Source of the DNA: Gammaproteobacteria bacterium
GTDB taxonomy: Bacteria > Pseudomonadota > Gammaproteobacteria > Ga0077554 > Ga007554
Length of the DNA: 56,330 nt
Direction of reading: 5' to 3'
Assembly: GCA_016191235.1 (NCBI GenBank)
Contig: JACPOZ010000041.1
Span: forward strand, 1-56,330
The notes below the pieces were generated by a model. It saw nothing but the letters and a program-made list of their open reading frames with translations. It had not been told where the DNA came from and did no database searches. Position numbers and translations under genes: made by a program. The stretch's first letter is position 1. Each line of letters opens with the position of its first letter. Shown piece after piece: positions 1 through 8,968 of the stretch.

Positions 1-123
1 AAGCTTGCGCTGAACTTGCTCAAGCGCGAAACATCGCGCAAGGTCGGCATCAAAATTCGGCGCTTGGAAGCCGGGTGGAATGATGCTTACTTGCTCAAAG
101 TACTCGCCGCTGGCGGGGGGTAA
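1..123 (+). pseudogene. ISAs1-family transposase, C-terminal fragment (runs off the window)
   Basis: Forty in-frame codons ending in TAA. The peptide begins KLALNLLKRETSRKVGIKIR and continues with GWNDAYLLKVL. The pattern LNLLKRE...K.GIK...R...GW...YLLKVL is the usual C-terminus of ISAs1-type DDE transposases. Only this tail is visible, so whether the full gene is intact to the left cannot be judged. Confidence 0.75.
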
Positions 124-141
124 TTAGATGCGATTGCCCTG
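1..141 (+). mobile_element. 3' end of an ISAs1-family insertion sequence
   Basis: The window opens inside an insertion sequence. After the transposase stop codon (121-123), the stretch 124-141 ending in GATTGCCCTG looks like the outer terminal inverted repeat of ISAs1-type elements; this rests on memory of the family, not on a search. The other end lies outside the window, so the target duplication cannot be checked. The element sits directly upstream of yceD, where many gammaproteobacteria carry maf, so it marks a break in the usual gene order. Confidence 0.65.
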
Positions 142-181
142 GGATAGTCTCAAATGGAAGGGTTGGATTTGTCAGACATTT

Positions 182-211
182 TTGACAGGAGGTGCCTGCC
201 GATTGTAAAAT
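182..211 (+). promoter_or_regulatory. Candidate sigma-70 promoter for the yceD-rpmF-fab operon
   Basis: A perfect -35 (TTGACA, 182-187) is followed after 18 bases by TAAAAT (206-211). The expected start of transcription lies only about 2-5 bases before the yceD ATG at 221, and no Shine-Dalgarno sequence precedes that ATG, so the transcript could be almost leaderless. The promoter lies outside the insertion-sequence end at 141 and so probably belongs to the host operon. Confidence 0.55.
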
Positions 212-220
212 GACCGGCTT

Positions 221-739
221 ATGTCCAGTCCGTTGCCCGAATATATAGATCCTTTACGTCTTGCTGATGCCCGAGCGGTGTTGCAGGGGCAAGTGGTCGT
301 GTCAAATATGGCGCGGCTCGCGCCTTCATTGTGTTCGACGCAAGGTGTGGTGGATTTCGAGCTGGCGTTTGATGTGGATATGGAAGGAATTCGTTGTGTC
401 CACGGTTCTCTGAGCACGCAGTTGGACGTTATCTGTCAACGCTGTTTGCAGCCAATGAAGTTGCCACTGGAAGCTAAAGTAGCATTGGGTGTGGTGGCGT
501 CGATGCAGGAAGCCGAGGGCTTGGCGAGCACTTATGAACCCTTGGTTGTGGGTGCGGAGCCTGTTTCTCTGAAAGAGATAATTGAGGACGAACTGCTATT
601 GGCCCTGCCGGTGGCGCCGATGCACCCCGAGCAACAGTGCCCGGCGTGGCAAGAGCGTGTTGTTGAAGAACAAGAGGAACTGGCCCAGGAAGGCAGAAAA
701 AACCCGTTTGCAGTGCTGGCTCAGATGAAGAAGACGTAA
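221..739 (+). CDS. yceD: YceD (DUF177) family protein
   Basis: A 172-residue protein of the YceD/DUF177 family, conserved upstream of rpmF. Family members carry two conserved Cys in the middle; here the pair sits in VICQRCLQPM, near residues 71-74. Homologues in bacteria and plants have been tied to 23S rRNA accumulation, but the molecular role in this organism is not shown. The ATG at 221 gives the family-typical length and N-terminus (MSSPLPEYIDPLRLADARA) although no Shine-Dalgarno is visible. rpmF follows 66 bases downstream. Confidence 0.9.
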   Translation: MSSPLPEYIDPLRLADARAVLQGQVVVSNMARLAPSLCSTQGVVDFELAFDVDMEGIRCVHGSLSTQLDVICQRCLQPMKLPLEAKVALGVVASMQEAEGLASTYEPLVVGAEPVSLKEIIEDELLLALPVAPMHPEQQCPAWQERVVEEQEELAQEGRKNPFAVLAQMKKT

Positions 740-805
740 AGGCGACCATAGCTGGTTGCTTGAATGATTTATAAATGCTTTAAATATACAGCAGGAGTAT
801 GAAAA

Positions 806-985
806 ATGGCCGTACAGCAGAACCGTAAAACCCCCTCCAAGCGTGGCATGCGCAGATCTCATGACGCGCTGACCTCGGCAACCCTGTCAGTTGAGCCCAC
901 CACGGGTGAAACCCATCTGCGCCATCACATCAGCCCGGACGGTTACTACCGCGGCCGCAAGATTCTTAACACCAAGGGCGAGTAA
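806..985 (+). CDS. rpmF: 50S ribosomal protein L32
   Basis: A 59-residue basic protein starting [20 protein letters not shown], the signature of bacterial L32. It is a structural protein of the large ribosomal subunit. The length matches the family, the ATG at 806 has AGGAG at 794-798, and the gene lies between yceD and plsX as in most gammaproteobacteria. The C-terminal half ([14 protein letters not shown]) is also typical. It lacks the four zinc-binding Cys of the C+ form of L32, so it is a zinc-free paralogue type. Confidence 0.96.
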   Translation: MAVQQNRKTPSKRGMRRSHDALTSATLSVEPTTGETHLRHHISPDGYYRGRKILNTKGE

Positions 986-988
986 GAC

Positions 989-2011
989 TTGGGTCTTACT
1001 CTCGCGCTGGATGCCATGGGGGGCGATCATGGTCCCCATGTGGTTGTATCCGCCGCCCTGAGCGTGCTTGCCGAGCAGCCTGATCTCACACTCATCCTCG
1101 TGGGCGATCAGGATATCCTTGCCAAGGAACTGCTGGCGCAGCATGCGAAGACCAGCGACAGGTTACAGATCCAGCACGCCTCTCAACGTGTTGAAATGCA
1201 TGAGCCGCCTTCCCAGGCATTGCGTGGGAAGAAGGATTCGTCGATGCGTGTTGCCATTGATCTGGTCAAGGCTGGCCGTGCCCAGGCCTGCGTCAGCGCC
1301 GGCAACACGGGCGCATTGATGGCCACCGCCCGTTATGTGCTGAAAACCTTGCCTGGCATCGACCGGCCCGCCATCATCTCCGCCTTGCCGACCATGACGG
1401 GGCATACCCATATGCTCGATCTGGGCGCGAACGTGGATTCGACCGCCGAGCATTTATTCCAGTTCGCCGTGATGGGATCGGTGTTGACCAGCGCGGTGGA
1501 TAATATCGAACGCCCGCGGGTCGGTCTTCTCAATATCGGCGAGGAAGAGATCAAGGGCAACGAGACGGTCAAGGAGGCCGCGCGCATGCTCGCCGCCAGC
1601 GACATCCATTATGTGGGTTTCGTCGAAGGCGATGATATCTATAAAGGCAGCGTCGATGTCGTGGTGTGTGATGGCTTTATTGGTAATGTCGCGCTGAAAA
1701 CCAGCGAAGGCGTGGCGAAAATGATCAGCCACTACATGAAGCAGGAATTCAAGCGTTCGATCTTTACCCGGTCGGTGGCGTTGGTGGCGATGCCGGTATT
1801 GAAGGCATTCCGCGCCAAGATCGACCCCCGCCAGTATAACGGCGCGAGTCTGGTGGGATTGCAGGGCATCGTCATTAAAAGTCATGGTTGCGCAGATGTT
1901 TTTTCATTCGCCAACGCCATCAAGGAGGCGGTGACCGAGGTCAAAAAGGACGTGCCGCAACGCATCAGCAAACAACTGGAATCCTTCCTGACAGAGAGGC
2001 GTGCAAGTTGA
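989..2011 (+). CDS. plsX: Phosphate acyltransferase PlsX
   Basis: PlsX converts acyl-ACP and phosphate to acyl-phosphate, the acyl donor for PlsY in phospholipid synthesis; it is a peripheral membrane enzyme. The 340-residue protein has the family opening [12 protein letters not shown] and the motifs [10 protein letters not shown] and [13 protein letters not shown]. Translation appears to start at a TTG three bases after the rpmF stop codon, which suggests coupling to rpmF. The end overlaps the start of fabH by 4 bases. Confidence 0.95.
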   Translation: MGLTLALDAMGGDHGPHVVVSAALSVLAEQPDLTLILVGDQDILAKELLAQHAKTSDRLQIQHASQRVEMHEPPSQALRGKKDSSMRVAIDLVKAGRAQACVSAGNTGALMATARYVLKTLPGIDRPAIISALPTMTGHTHMLDLGANVDSTAEHLFQFAVMGSVLTSAVDNIERPRVGLLNIGEEEIKGNETVKEAARMLAASDIHYVGFVEGDDIYKGSVDVVVCDGFIGNVALKTSEGVAKMISHYMKQEFKRSIFTRSVALVAMPVLKAFRAKIDPRQYNGASLVGLQGIVIKSHGCADVFSFANAIKEAVTEVKKDVPQRISKQLESFLTERRAS

Positions 2012-2976
2012 AGTATTCGCGCATCATCGGCACCGGCGGTTACTTGCCTGAAAAGGTGTTGACCAACGCCGATATTGAAAAGATGGTCGACACCACGGAT
2101 CAGTGGATCGTGGAGCGTACCGGTATCCGCAAGCGCCACATTGCAGCCCCCGGCGAGACCACCTGCGACATGAGCGAAGTCGCCGCGCGGCGCGCCATCG
2201 AAGCGGCGGGTATCCAGACCTCCGATATCGATCTCATTGTGGTGGCAACCACCACCCCGGACCGGATATTTCCCAGCACCGCCTGTCTGCTCCAGCGGCG
2301 CTTGGATATCCACGGTCCGGCGGCCTTTGATCTTCAGGCCGCCTGCACCGGCTTTCGCTATGCCGTGGATGTTGCGGACACGGTTATCCGTTCCGGCAGT
2401 GCGCGTAATGTCCTGGTAGTGGGCGCGGAGACCATGTCGCGCGTCGTTGACTGGACCGATCGCGGCACCTGTGTGCTGTTCGGCGATGGCGCCGGTGCGG
2501 TGGTGCTCGGCGCCAGTGATACGCCGGGTATTCTGTCAACGCATTTGCATTCCGACGGCATCTACGAAAACCTGCTGACCATTCCCTATGGTATCTCGCA
2601 AGGTTTTGAGAACATTCAACAGGGCAGCCAGTACGTCAAGATGCAGGGTAACGAGGTTTTCAAGGTCGCCGTGAATACCTTGGGGCGTATTGTGGATGAG
2701 ACGCTGGCGGCTAACCAGCTCGAAAAGTCCGACGTGGATTGGCTGGTGCCGCATCAGGCGAATATTCGCATCATCGAAGCCACCGCCAAAAAGCTGAAAA
2801 TGCCCATCGAGCGGGTGATTGTCACCGTGGGCGAACACGGTAACACCTCTGCGGCCTCGGTGCCGCTCGCGCTAGACGTGGCGGTTCGGGATGGCCGCAT
2901 CCAGCGCGGTGATACGCTATTGCTGGAGGCCTTTGGTGCGGGTTTCACCTGGGGATCGGCATTGATCAAGTATTAA
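2008..2976 (+). CDS. fabH: Beta-ketoacyl-ACP synthase III
   Basis: FabH condenses acetyl-CoA with malonyl-ACP and starts fatty-acid synthesis. From the TTG at 2008 the protein has 322 residues, the family length, and begins [21 protein letters not shown] longer in-frame reading from 1888 exists but lies inside plsX. The catalytic triad is visible: Cys113 in DLQAACTGF, His in VPHQANIRI and Asn in [10 protein letters not shown]. The 4-base overlap with plsX implies translational coupling. Confidence 0.95.
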   Translation: MKYSRIIGTGGYLPEKVLTNADIEKMVDTTDQWIVERTGIRKRHIAAPGETTCDMSEVAARRAIEAAGIQTSDIDLIVVATTTPDRIFPSTACLLQRRLDIHGPAAFDLQAACTGFRYAVDVADTVIRSGSARNVLVVGAETMSRVVDWTDRGTCVLFGDGAGAVVLGASDTPGILSTHLHSDGIYENLLTIPYGISQGFENIQQGSQYVKMQGNEVFKVAVNTLGRIVDETLAANQLEKSDVDWLVPHQANIRIIEATAKKLKMPIERVIVTVGEHGNTSAASVPLALDVAVRDGRIQRGDTLLLEAFGAGFTWGSALIKY

Positions 2977-3045
2977 TGTCTCCTACCTTCTATTAAAAAC
3001 CAAAAAGTAACGTCAATAACATCAAGTTTTTTCCAGGATACGCCG

Positions 3046-4005
3046 ATGTCGCTTGCTTTTGTCTTTCCCGGTCAAGGTTCGCAATCCGTGGGAATGCTCG
3101 CGGAACTGGCCGTTGCCTATCCCGAGGTGCGCCAGACCTTTGGTCGGGCCTCGGAAGTCCTGGGTTATGACCTGTGGGATCTGGTTCAGTCCGGCCCGGA
3201 AACGGAGCTGAATCAGACCCACAAGACCCAGCCCGCCATGCTCGCTGCGGGGTTTGCCGTATGGCGCGTCTGGCAGGCCCGGCGAGGCGCCATGCCTGCG
3301 ATGATGGCGGGGCATAGCTTGGGTGAGTATACGGCGCTGGTGTGCGCCGGTGCGCTGGACTTTAACGATGCTGTGCGCCTCGTTGCGGAGCGTGGGCGCT
3401 ACATGCAGGAGGCCGTGCCTGCGGGCGAAGGCGCGATGGCGGCAATTCTCGGCCTTGAGGATACGCAGGTGATACAGGTGTGTGCGGATGCTGCGGTCGC
3501 GCCTGGCGCGTCATTGGCTGAGGTGGTGGCGGCCGTGAATTTCAATTCCCCCGGTCAGGTGGTAGTGGCAGGGACGGCGGCGGCGGTGGCGCGTGCTATC
3601 GAACTGGCCAAGCAGGCTGGTGCCAAGCGCGCTCTTATGCTGCCGGTGAGCGTGCCATCGCATTGCCTGTTGATGAAGCCCGCCGCCGACCGCCTCGCCG
3701 CGCTGCTGCAAAAAGTTGCATTGAAAACACCTGAAATACCCGTCATTAACAATGCCGGCGTGGCTGTTTGTGTCGAGGCGGATAAAATCTGCGATGCGCT
3801 GGTCAGGCAGTTGTACAACCCGGTGCGCTGGGTGGAAACCATTCGCGCCATGGCAAACGCGGGGGTGAAAAATTTGGTAGAATGTGGCCCCGGCAAAGTG
3901 CTTGCCGGGCTTAACAAACGTATCGAACGTGACATGACGGTGTTGCCGGTGTTCGATCCGGCTACCCTGGATGAGGCGCTTCAGGCTTGGCCGTCCCCGG
4001 CTTAA
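3046..4005 (+). CDS. fabD: Malonyl-CoA:ACP transacylase
   Basis: FabD transfers malonyl groups from CoA to ACP. The 319-residue protein starts MSLAFVFPGQGSQSVGML and has the GHSLGEYTALV nucleophile elbow with Ser91; the His of VSVPSHCLLM completes the dyad. Length and start match the family. It follows fabH after 69 bases in the standard fatty-acid cluster order. Confidence 0.96.
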   Translation: MSLAFVFPGQGSQSVGMLAELAVAYPEVRQTFGRASEVLGYDLWDLVQSGPETELNQTHKTQPAMLAAGFAVWRVWQARRGAMPAMMAGHSLGEYTALVCAGALDFNDAVRLVAERGRYMQEAVPAGEGAMAAILGLEDTQVIQVCADAAVAPGASLAEVVAAVNFNSPGQVVVAGTAAAVARAIELAKQAGAKRALMLPVSVPSHCLLMKPAADRLAALLQKVALKTPEIPVINNAGVAVCVEADKICDALVRQLYNPVRWVETIRAMANAGVKNLVECGPGKVLAGLNKRIERDMTVLPVFDPATLDEALQAWPSPA

Positions 4006-4063
4006 CACCCTTCCTGTGTGTCATTGGGTAGCGCTGTAAACTGTCTTTGCGGGTGGGGTTTAA

Positions 4064-4807
4064 ATGTTGTTAAATAGCGAAATAGCTCTCGTGACCGGTG
4101 CGAGCCGCGGGATTGGGCGCGCGATAGCGCTGGAACTGGGGCGTCAGGGTGCCGTGGTGATCGGCACGGCAACTTCACCGGATGCCGCAGAAAAGATTTC
4201 CAGGTATCTGGCAGATAACGAGATGAAAGGCGCCGGCATGGTGCTTGACGTTACCAATCAGGCCTCTATTGACGCCGCGCTGGAAAAGATCGAGCAGGAT
4301 TTCGGCGCGCCGGGAATATTGGTCAATAACGCTGGTGTCACGCGCGATAACTTGCTGATTCGCATGAAGGACGAGGAGTGGGACAATATCATTAACACCA
4401 ATCTCACGTCTGTTTACCGTCTTTCCAAGGCCTGTTTGCGGGCCATGATGAAGGCGCGCAAGGGACGCATCATCAGTATCGCGTCAGTGGTGGGATGTAC
4501 CGGCAATGCCGGCCAGACCAACTATGCCGCTGCCAAGGCGGGGATCATTGGTTTTAGCAAGGCCCTGGCGCGCGAGGCGGCAGCGCGCAACATCACCGTC
4601 AACGTCGTAGCCCCCGGTTTTATTGATACCGATATGACGCGCGCCTTGCCCGAGGAGCAGAAAATGGCATTATTGCAGCAAATTCCACTGACTCGTCTGG
4701 GCCGTGTTGAGGATATTGCGGCGGCGGTGGCTTTTCTGGCATCGCCCTCGGCCTCCTACATTACCGGCGAGACATTGCATGTCAATGGCGGGATGTACAT
4801 GAATTGA
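4064..4807 (+). CDS. fabG: 3-oxoacyl-ACP reductase
   Basis: FabG reduces 3-ketoacyl-ACP with NADPH in each round of fatty-acid elongation. The 247-residue short-chain dehydrogenase has the nucleotide-binding motif TGASRGIGRA at residues 11-20, the NNAG motif, and catalytic Ser141, Tyr154 and Lys158 (QTNYAAAKAG). It sits between fabD and acpP, as usual. All key residues are present. Confidence 0.96.
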   Translation: MLLNSEIALVTGASRGIGRAIALELGRQGAVVIGTATSPDAAEKISRYLADNEMKGAGMVLDVTNQASIDAALEKIEQDFGAPGILVNNAGVTRDNLLIRMKDEEWDNIINTNLTSVYRLSKACLRAMMKARKGRIISIASVVGCTGNAGQTNYAAAKAGIIGFSKALAREAAARNITVNVVAPGFIDTDMTRALPEEQKMALLQQIPLTRLGRVEDIAAAVAFLASPSASYITGETLHVNGGMYMN

Positions 4808-4918
4808 TGTGGGATGGCGTGTGGTCTACAGCTAAACAACTAGCATCTGTAGTACTTTTTCAATAAAATACCGTTTGCAGTTAATCTGCTATTTATATAC
4901 CTGGAGGATTTACCTGTC

Positions 4919-5158
4919 ATGAGCACTGTCGAAGAACGCGTCAAGAAGATCGTTGTAGAACAATTAGGGGTGAAGGATGAAGAGGTGAGCAATACATCTT
5001 CATTCGTGGATGATCTTGGCGCCGATTCGCTTGACACTGTGGAGCTGGTTATGGCGCTTGAGGAAGAATTCGAGTGCGAAATACCCGACGAAGAAGCAGA
5101 AAAGATCACCACTGTTCAGCAGGCGATTGACTACGTCAATACCCATCTGAGCCACTGA
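4919..5158 (+). CDS. acpP: Acyl carrier protein
   Basis: A 79-residue acidic protein carrying the 4'-phosphopantetheine attachment site [13 protein letters not shown], with the modified residue at Ser37. It shuttles acyl intermediates among the Fab enzymes. A strong GGAGG lies about ten bases before the ATG, in keeping with high expression. It is preceded by a 111-base gap and followed by a hairpin with a T run (5198-5230). Confidence 0.97.
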   Translation: MSTVEERVKKIVVEQLGVKDEEVSNTSSFVDDLGADSLDTVELVMALEEEFECEIPDEEAEKITTVQQAIDYVNTHLSH

Positions 5159-5197
5159 TAAATACTCGCCAAATTAATAAGAAGACTACCGGACGGG

Positions 5198-5230
5198 GGC
5201 CGCATACCACTATTGTGGTGGCGGCCTTTT
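5198..5230 (+). terminator. Rho-independent (attenuating) terminator after acpP
   Basis: GGCCGC (5198-5203) pairs with GCGGCC (5221-5226), and inside it ACCAC (206-210 of that block) pairs with GTGGT around a TATT loop; TTTT follows. This is a good intrinsic terminator between acpP and fabF. It probably lets acpP be expressed above its downstream neighbours while allowing some read-through, a common arrangement at this position. Confidence 0.75.
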
Positions 5231-5282
5231 GTTTATACTCCCCCGCCGTATTTCTGATGTAACTTGAAGGGATAAAACAAAC

Positions 5283-6527
5283 GTGAGTGCAAAAAGACGT
5301 GTCGTCATCACCGGACTTGGCATGGTTGGGCCTGTGGGCCTGACGGTCAAGGAATCCTGGGACAATATCCTGGCGGGCAAGAGCGGTATTGGCCCGATTA
5401 CCCATTTTAATGTCTCGGATTTCCCGACGCGTTTTGGCGGCTCCGTATGGAATTTTGATCCTACGAATTATATCTCTCCGAAAGATGTCAAAAAAATGGA
5501 CCCTTTCATCCACTACGGCGTCGCGGCGGCAAAAGAGGCGATTGCGGATGCCGGCCTGGAGGTTACTGAAGAGAATGCCGAGCGTATCGGGGTTGCGATA
5601 GGCTCGGGCATCGGTGGCCTGCCGGGCATTGAGAAGGGATATCAGAACTTCCTGGATGGCGGTCCACGCAAGATTTCGCCGTTCTTTGTTCCCAGTAATA
5701 TCATCAACATGATCTCCGGCAACGTGTCGATCATGTATGGCATGAAAGGGCCCAATATTGCGCTGGTATCCGCCTGCTCGACAGGGGCGCACAATATCGG
5801 CGAGGCGGCGCGTATCATCATGTATGGCGATGCCGACGTGATGGTGGCGGGCGGCGCGGAGATGGCGACGTCTCCCAGCGGGCTGGGCGGGTTTTCTGCG
5901 GCGCGGGCGTTGTCCACCCGCAACGATGACCCCCAGACCGCCAGCCGTCCGTGGGATAAAGACCGCGATGGTTTTGTGCTCAGTGATGGTGCAGGTGTGG
6001 TGGTGCTGGAAGAATACGAGTTCGCCAAGAAACGCGGCGCCACGATTTATGCGGAACTGACTGGTTTCGGCATGAGCGGCGATGCCTACCACATGACCCT
6101 GCCTTCCGAGGGTGGTGACGGCGCACGGCGCTGCATGGTCAACGCACTGCGCGATGCGCGCCTCAATCCTGATGATATCAGCTATATCAATGCCCACGGC
6201 ACGTCCACGCCCGCGGGTGACAAGATTGAAACCCAGGCGCTCAAGGCAGCCTTCGGTGAACATGCCTACCGTCTGGCGGTGAGTTCCACCAAGTCCATGA
6301 CAGGCCATTTGCTGGGTGCGGCGGGTGGTATCGAGGCGATTTTCAGTGTACTTGCAATCCGTGATCAGGTTGCCCCGCCCACGATCAATATCATTACGCC
6401 GGATCCTGAATGCGATCTGGATTATGTGCCCAATACGGCGCGACAGATGAAGATTGAACATGTGCTGTCGAACTCATTTGGGTTTGGCGGAACCAACGCG
6501 ACGCTGGTGGTGAGCAAGTTACGTTGA
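5283..6527 (+). CDS. fabF: Beta-ketoacyl-ACP synthase II
   Basis: FabF carries out chain-elongating condensations and the temperature-sensitive step to long unsaturated acyl chains. The 414-residue protein starts at GTG and shows the thiolase fold motifs: nucleophile Cys165 in [10 protein letters not shown], His in [12 protein letters not shown], and Lys/His in [13 protein letters not shown]. Length and start are family-typical. It follows acpP after 124 bases that contain a terminator-like hairpin. Confidence 0.96.
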   Translation: MSAKRRVVITGLGMVGPVGLTVKESWDNILAGKSGIGPITHFNVSDFPTRFGGSVWNFDPTNYISPKDVKKMDPFIHYGVAAAKEAIADAGLEVTEENAERIGVAIGSGIGGLPGIEKGYQNFLDGGPRKISPFFVPSNIINMISGNVSIMYGMKGPNIALVSACSTGAHNIGEAARIIMYGDADVMVAGGAEMATSPSGLGGFSAARALSTRNDDPQTASRPWDKDRDGFVLSDGAGVVVLEEYEFAKKRGATIYAELTGFGMSGDAYHMTLPSEGGDGARRCMVNALRDARLNPDDISYINAHGTSTPAGDKIETQALKAAFGEHAYRLAVSSTKSMTGHLLGAAGGIEAIFSVLAIRDQVAPPTINIITPDPECDLDYVPNTARQMKIEHVLSNSFGFGGTNATLVVSKLR

Positions 6528-6591
6528 GCCTGTGGATTGCCCGGTGGCATTTTGCTCACCTGGCAATCATTCGTAATTATTTTATCCTGGG

Positions 6592-7992
6592 TTGACTGCA
6601 AAACTGATACGCCAGCTCGACATCTATCACGATCTGCTAGGGTTGCACCTGGCGCATCCGCAACGCTATCCCTTCCTGCTGGAGAGCGTTGCTCATGGCA
6701 CGCCGCATGCCCGTTATGACATCCTGTTTGCCTTTCCGGGCCAGTCACTTGCGCTGACCGATTATCACACCCTCAAAGGCGACGGCCTGCTTGTCAATGG
6801 ACTGGATTTTCTGGATAACCTCGATGCCTGGTGGGCAAGAGAACGCACCCCCACCACGGACGCCGAATCGAACCTGCCATTTTCAGGCGGGTGGTTTGTC
6901 TACCTTGGTTATGAACTTGCCGGACAGGTCGAACCCTGTCTTGATTTGTCCGGGCGTACCTCATGCCTGCCCATCGCGTTCGCCACACGCATTCCTGCGG
7001 CTGTCATCAGGGACCACGCACTGAAACAGACCTTTCTCGTGACCGAGGATTCTCATGCGTCATTGCTGGATGTGATGATGCGCGATCTGGACGCCGTGAC
7101 GATGGATGCGGGTGATGATCTGTCTCATATACAGACGAACGTGCGGGAGGACGAGCCGGAGCAGTATCTGAACGCAGTGCGGCGCATCAAAGACTACATT
7201 GTCGATGGCGATGTGTTCCAGGTTAATTTGTCGCGTTCCTATTCCGGTGTGCTGGGGGAGGGTATTACCTATGCGCAACTTTACCGGAATCTCCGGCGGC
7301 ATAACCCTGCGCCATTCGCTGGGCTGGTGACATACAACGGCAGCGCGATACTAAGCTCCTCGCCGGAGCGTTTGGTGCGGGTGCGCGACGATGTTGTCGA
7401 AACCCGCCCCATCGCAGGTACCCGGCCACGCGGTATCGGCGATGAAGATCGTGCGTTGTCGCAGACCTTGCTTGCCCATCCCAAGGAGCGTGCCGAGCAT
7501 GTGATGCTGATCGACCTGGAGCGCAACGATCTGGGGCGCATATGTGTGCCCGGTAGTGTGCAGGTAGATGAGTTGATGGGGCTGGAATCCTATGCCCATG
7601 TGCATCACATCGTTTCCAATGTGCGCGGAACCAAGCGCCCCGATGTAACACCGGGGCAGGTGATCCGCGCAGTATTCCCCGGCGGCACCATCACCGGCTG
7701 TCCCAAGGTGCGCTGCATGGAAATCATTGCCGAGCTTGAGCAAGCGGCGCGCGGACCCTACACCGGCTCGATGGGCTACCTCAATCATGATGGTAGCCTG
7801 GATCTGAATATCCTGATTCGCACCATGTGGGTGGAAGACAATCACGTGCAACTGCGCGTCGGTGCAGGTGTCGTGGCTGATTCAGTGCCGGAGGCCGAAC
7901 TGGAGGAAACCCGTGCCAAGGCGCGTGGGCTGTTGCTGGCGCTAGGCGTGGCATTTCCGTCTAGCCCTCCTGCTGTAAAGGAGGAAGATTAA
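6592..7992 (+). CDS. pabB: Aminodeoxychorismate synthase component I
   Basis: PabB turns chorismate plus ammonia into 4-amino-4-deoxychorismate for folate synthesis. The 466-residue protein has the chorismate-binding C-terminal domain with ETRPIAGTRPRG, HVMLIDLERNDLG and FPGGTITGCPK. Translation appears to begin at TTG 6592. The stop codon overlaps the ATG of pabC (TAATG), so the two folate genes are coupled. The glutaminase partner PabA is not in the window. Confidence 0.93.
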   Translation: MTAKLIRQLDIYHDLLGLHLAHPQRYPFLLESVAHGTPHARYDILFAFPGQSLALTDYHTLKGDGLLVNGLDFLDNLDAWWARERTPTTDAESNLPFSGGWFVYLGYELAGQVEPCLDLSGRTSCLPIAFATRIPAAVIRDHALKQTFLVTEDSHASLLDVMMRDLDAVTMDAGDDLSHIQTNVREDEPEQYLNAVRRIKDYIVDGDVFQVNLSRSYSGVLGEGITYAQLYRNLRRHNPAPFAGLVTYNGSAILSSSPERLVRVRDDVVETRPIAGTRPRGIGDEDRALSQTLLAHPKERAEHVMLIDLERNDLGRICVPGSVQVDELMGLESYAHVHHIVSNVRGTKRPDVTPGQVIRAVFPGGTITGCPKVRCMEIIAELEQAARGPYTGSMGYLNHDGSLDLNILIRTMWVEDNHVQLRVGAGVVADSVPEAELEETRAKARGLLLALGVAFPSSPPAVKEED

Positions 7993-8933
7993 TGATTGGG
8001 ATGCTGGTGAATGGTGTGCCGGGCACGAGCATCGACGCCAATGACCGTGGCCTGCATTACGGTGATGGTCTGTTTGAAACCATTGCCGTGCATGATGGCG
8101 CGCCTGCGCTATGGGACAGGCACATGCAGCGTCTTTTGCTTGGCTGTGAGCGTCTTGGCATTGCCCCGATAGATGCCACGCAGCTTCGGCGCGAGTCATT
8201 ACAGTTGTGCGATGGTGTCGCCGAGGGTGTGCTCAAGATCATCATCACCCGTGGCAGCGGTGGCCGTGGGTATCGCGCTCCACATTCGACGCACAGGGAT
8301 GTGCTAGTGTCACAAGAGACAGGAAGTCGGGAGCGACCGACGCACAGGGAAGAGCGGCAGCGAAGGGTTCTGCTAGTGTCGCAAGAGACAGGAGGTCGGG
8401 AGCGACCCGGCACGGTGCAGCCCACCCGGCTGGTGGCGCTTTATGCGTGGCCTGAGTATCCCCCGGCGTTTTGGGTGGAGGGGGTGGCCGTGCGGCTATG
8501 CTCAACCCGCCTGGGCAGCAACCCTGCGCTGGCAGGCATCAAACATCTCAATCGCCTGGAGCAGGTGCTGGCGCGCAGCGAATGGGATGATCCGGCGATC
8601 CCGGAAGGGCTGATGCTGGATGGCGAGGGTTATGTAATCGAAGGTACGATGAGCAATCTCTTCATCGTGCGCAACGGCCGCCTCCTGACCCCGGACCTGA
8701 CGCAATGCGGCGTGGCGGGCGTGATGCGCGGATGTATCCTTGATGGCGCGCGAGACGCAGGTATTCCAGTCGATATCACACAAATCACCCTTGATGATGT
8801 AAAGTCTTCCGATGAGGTGTTTCTATGCAACAGCCTGATTGGCGTGTGGCCAGTGAGACACTGCGCGGAGATTGATTTTTCGGCGCATCGTCCGATAACC
8901 GGCTATATTGCTGCGAGGATCGGGGGGTTATAG
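7992..8933 (+). CDS. pabC: Aminodeoxychorismate lyase with an in-frame repeat insertion
   Basis: PabC releases pyruvate from aminodeoxychorismate to give p-aminobenzoate. The fold-type IV PLP enzyme is recognised by NDRGLHYGDGLFET at the N-terminus and by the PLP lysine region AGIKHLNRLEQVLAR. It has 313 residues, about 40 more than is usual. The excess lies between GSGGRGYRAP and PTRLVALYAWP and is encoded by two 37-bp direct repeats plus linkers (8289-8410). The insert keeps the frame and falls at a surface-loop position, so the enzyme may still work; that is inference. Confidence 0.88.
   Translation: MIGMLVNGVPGTSIDANDRGLHYGDGLFETIAVHDGAPALWDRHMQRLLLGCERLGIAPIDATQLRRESLQLCDGVAEGVLKIIITRGSGGRGYRAPHSTHRDVLVSQETGSRERPTHREERQRRVLLVSQETGGRERPGTVQPTRLVALYAWPEYPPAFWVEGVAVRLCSTRLGSNPALAGIKHLNRLEQVLARSEWDDPAIPEGLMLDGEGYVIEGTMSNLFIVRNGRLLTPDLTQCGVAGVMRGCILDGARDAGIPVDITQITLDDVKSSDEVFLCNSLIGVWPVRHCAEIDFSAHRPITGYIAARIGGL
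8302..8407 (+). repeat. Two 37-bp direct repeats inside pabC
   Basis: Copies at 8302-8338 and 8371-8407 share TGCTAGTGTC and GTCGGGAGCGACC and differ at only two positions. They are 69 bp (23 codons) apart, so both encode the same peptide LVSQETG(S/G)RERP. The preceding GACGCACAGGGA is also duplicated (8289 and 8339). Each unit can fold through GTCGC/GCGAC-type arms. This resembles small palindromic elements that insert in frame into genes. Confidence 0.8.
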
Positions 8934-8968
8934 AGGTGAAGTTAGGGCGCAGATAAGGAAGTGCACCG

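Noticed and set aside
5136..6461. A 441-codon minus-strand open frame opposite fabF
   Set aside because: Shadow frame; fabF has the complete catalytic triad and family length.
8289..8410. A small CRISPR array in pabC
   Set aside because: Only two repeat copies, in frame within a gene and both translated; no cas genes nearby.
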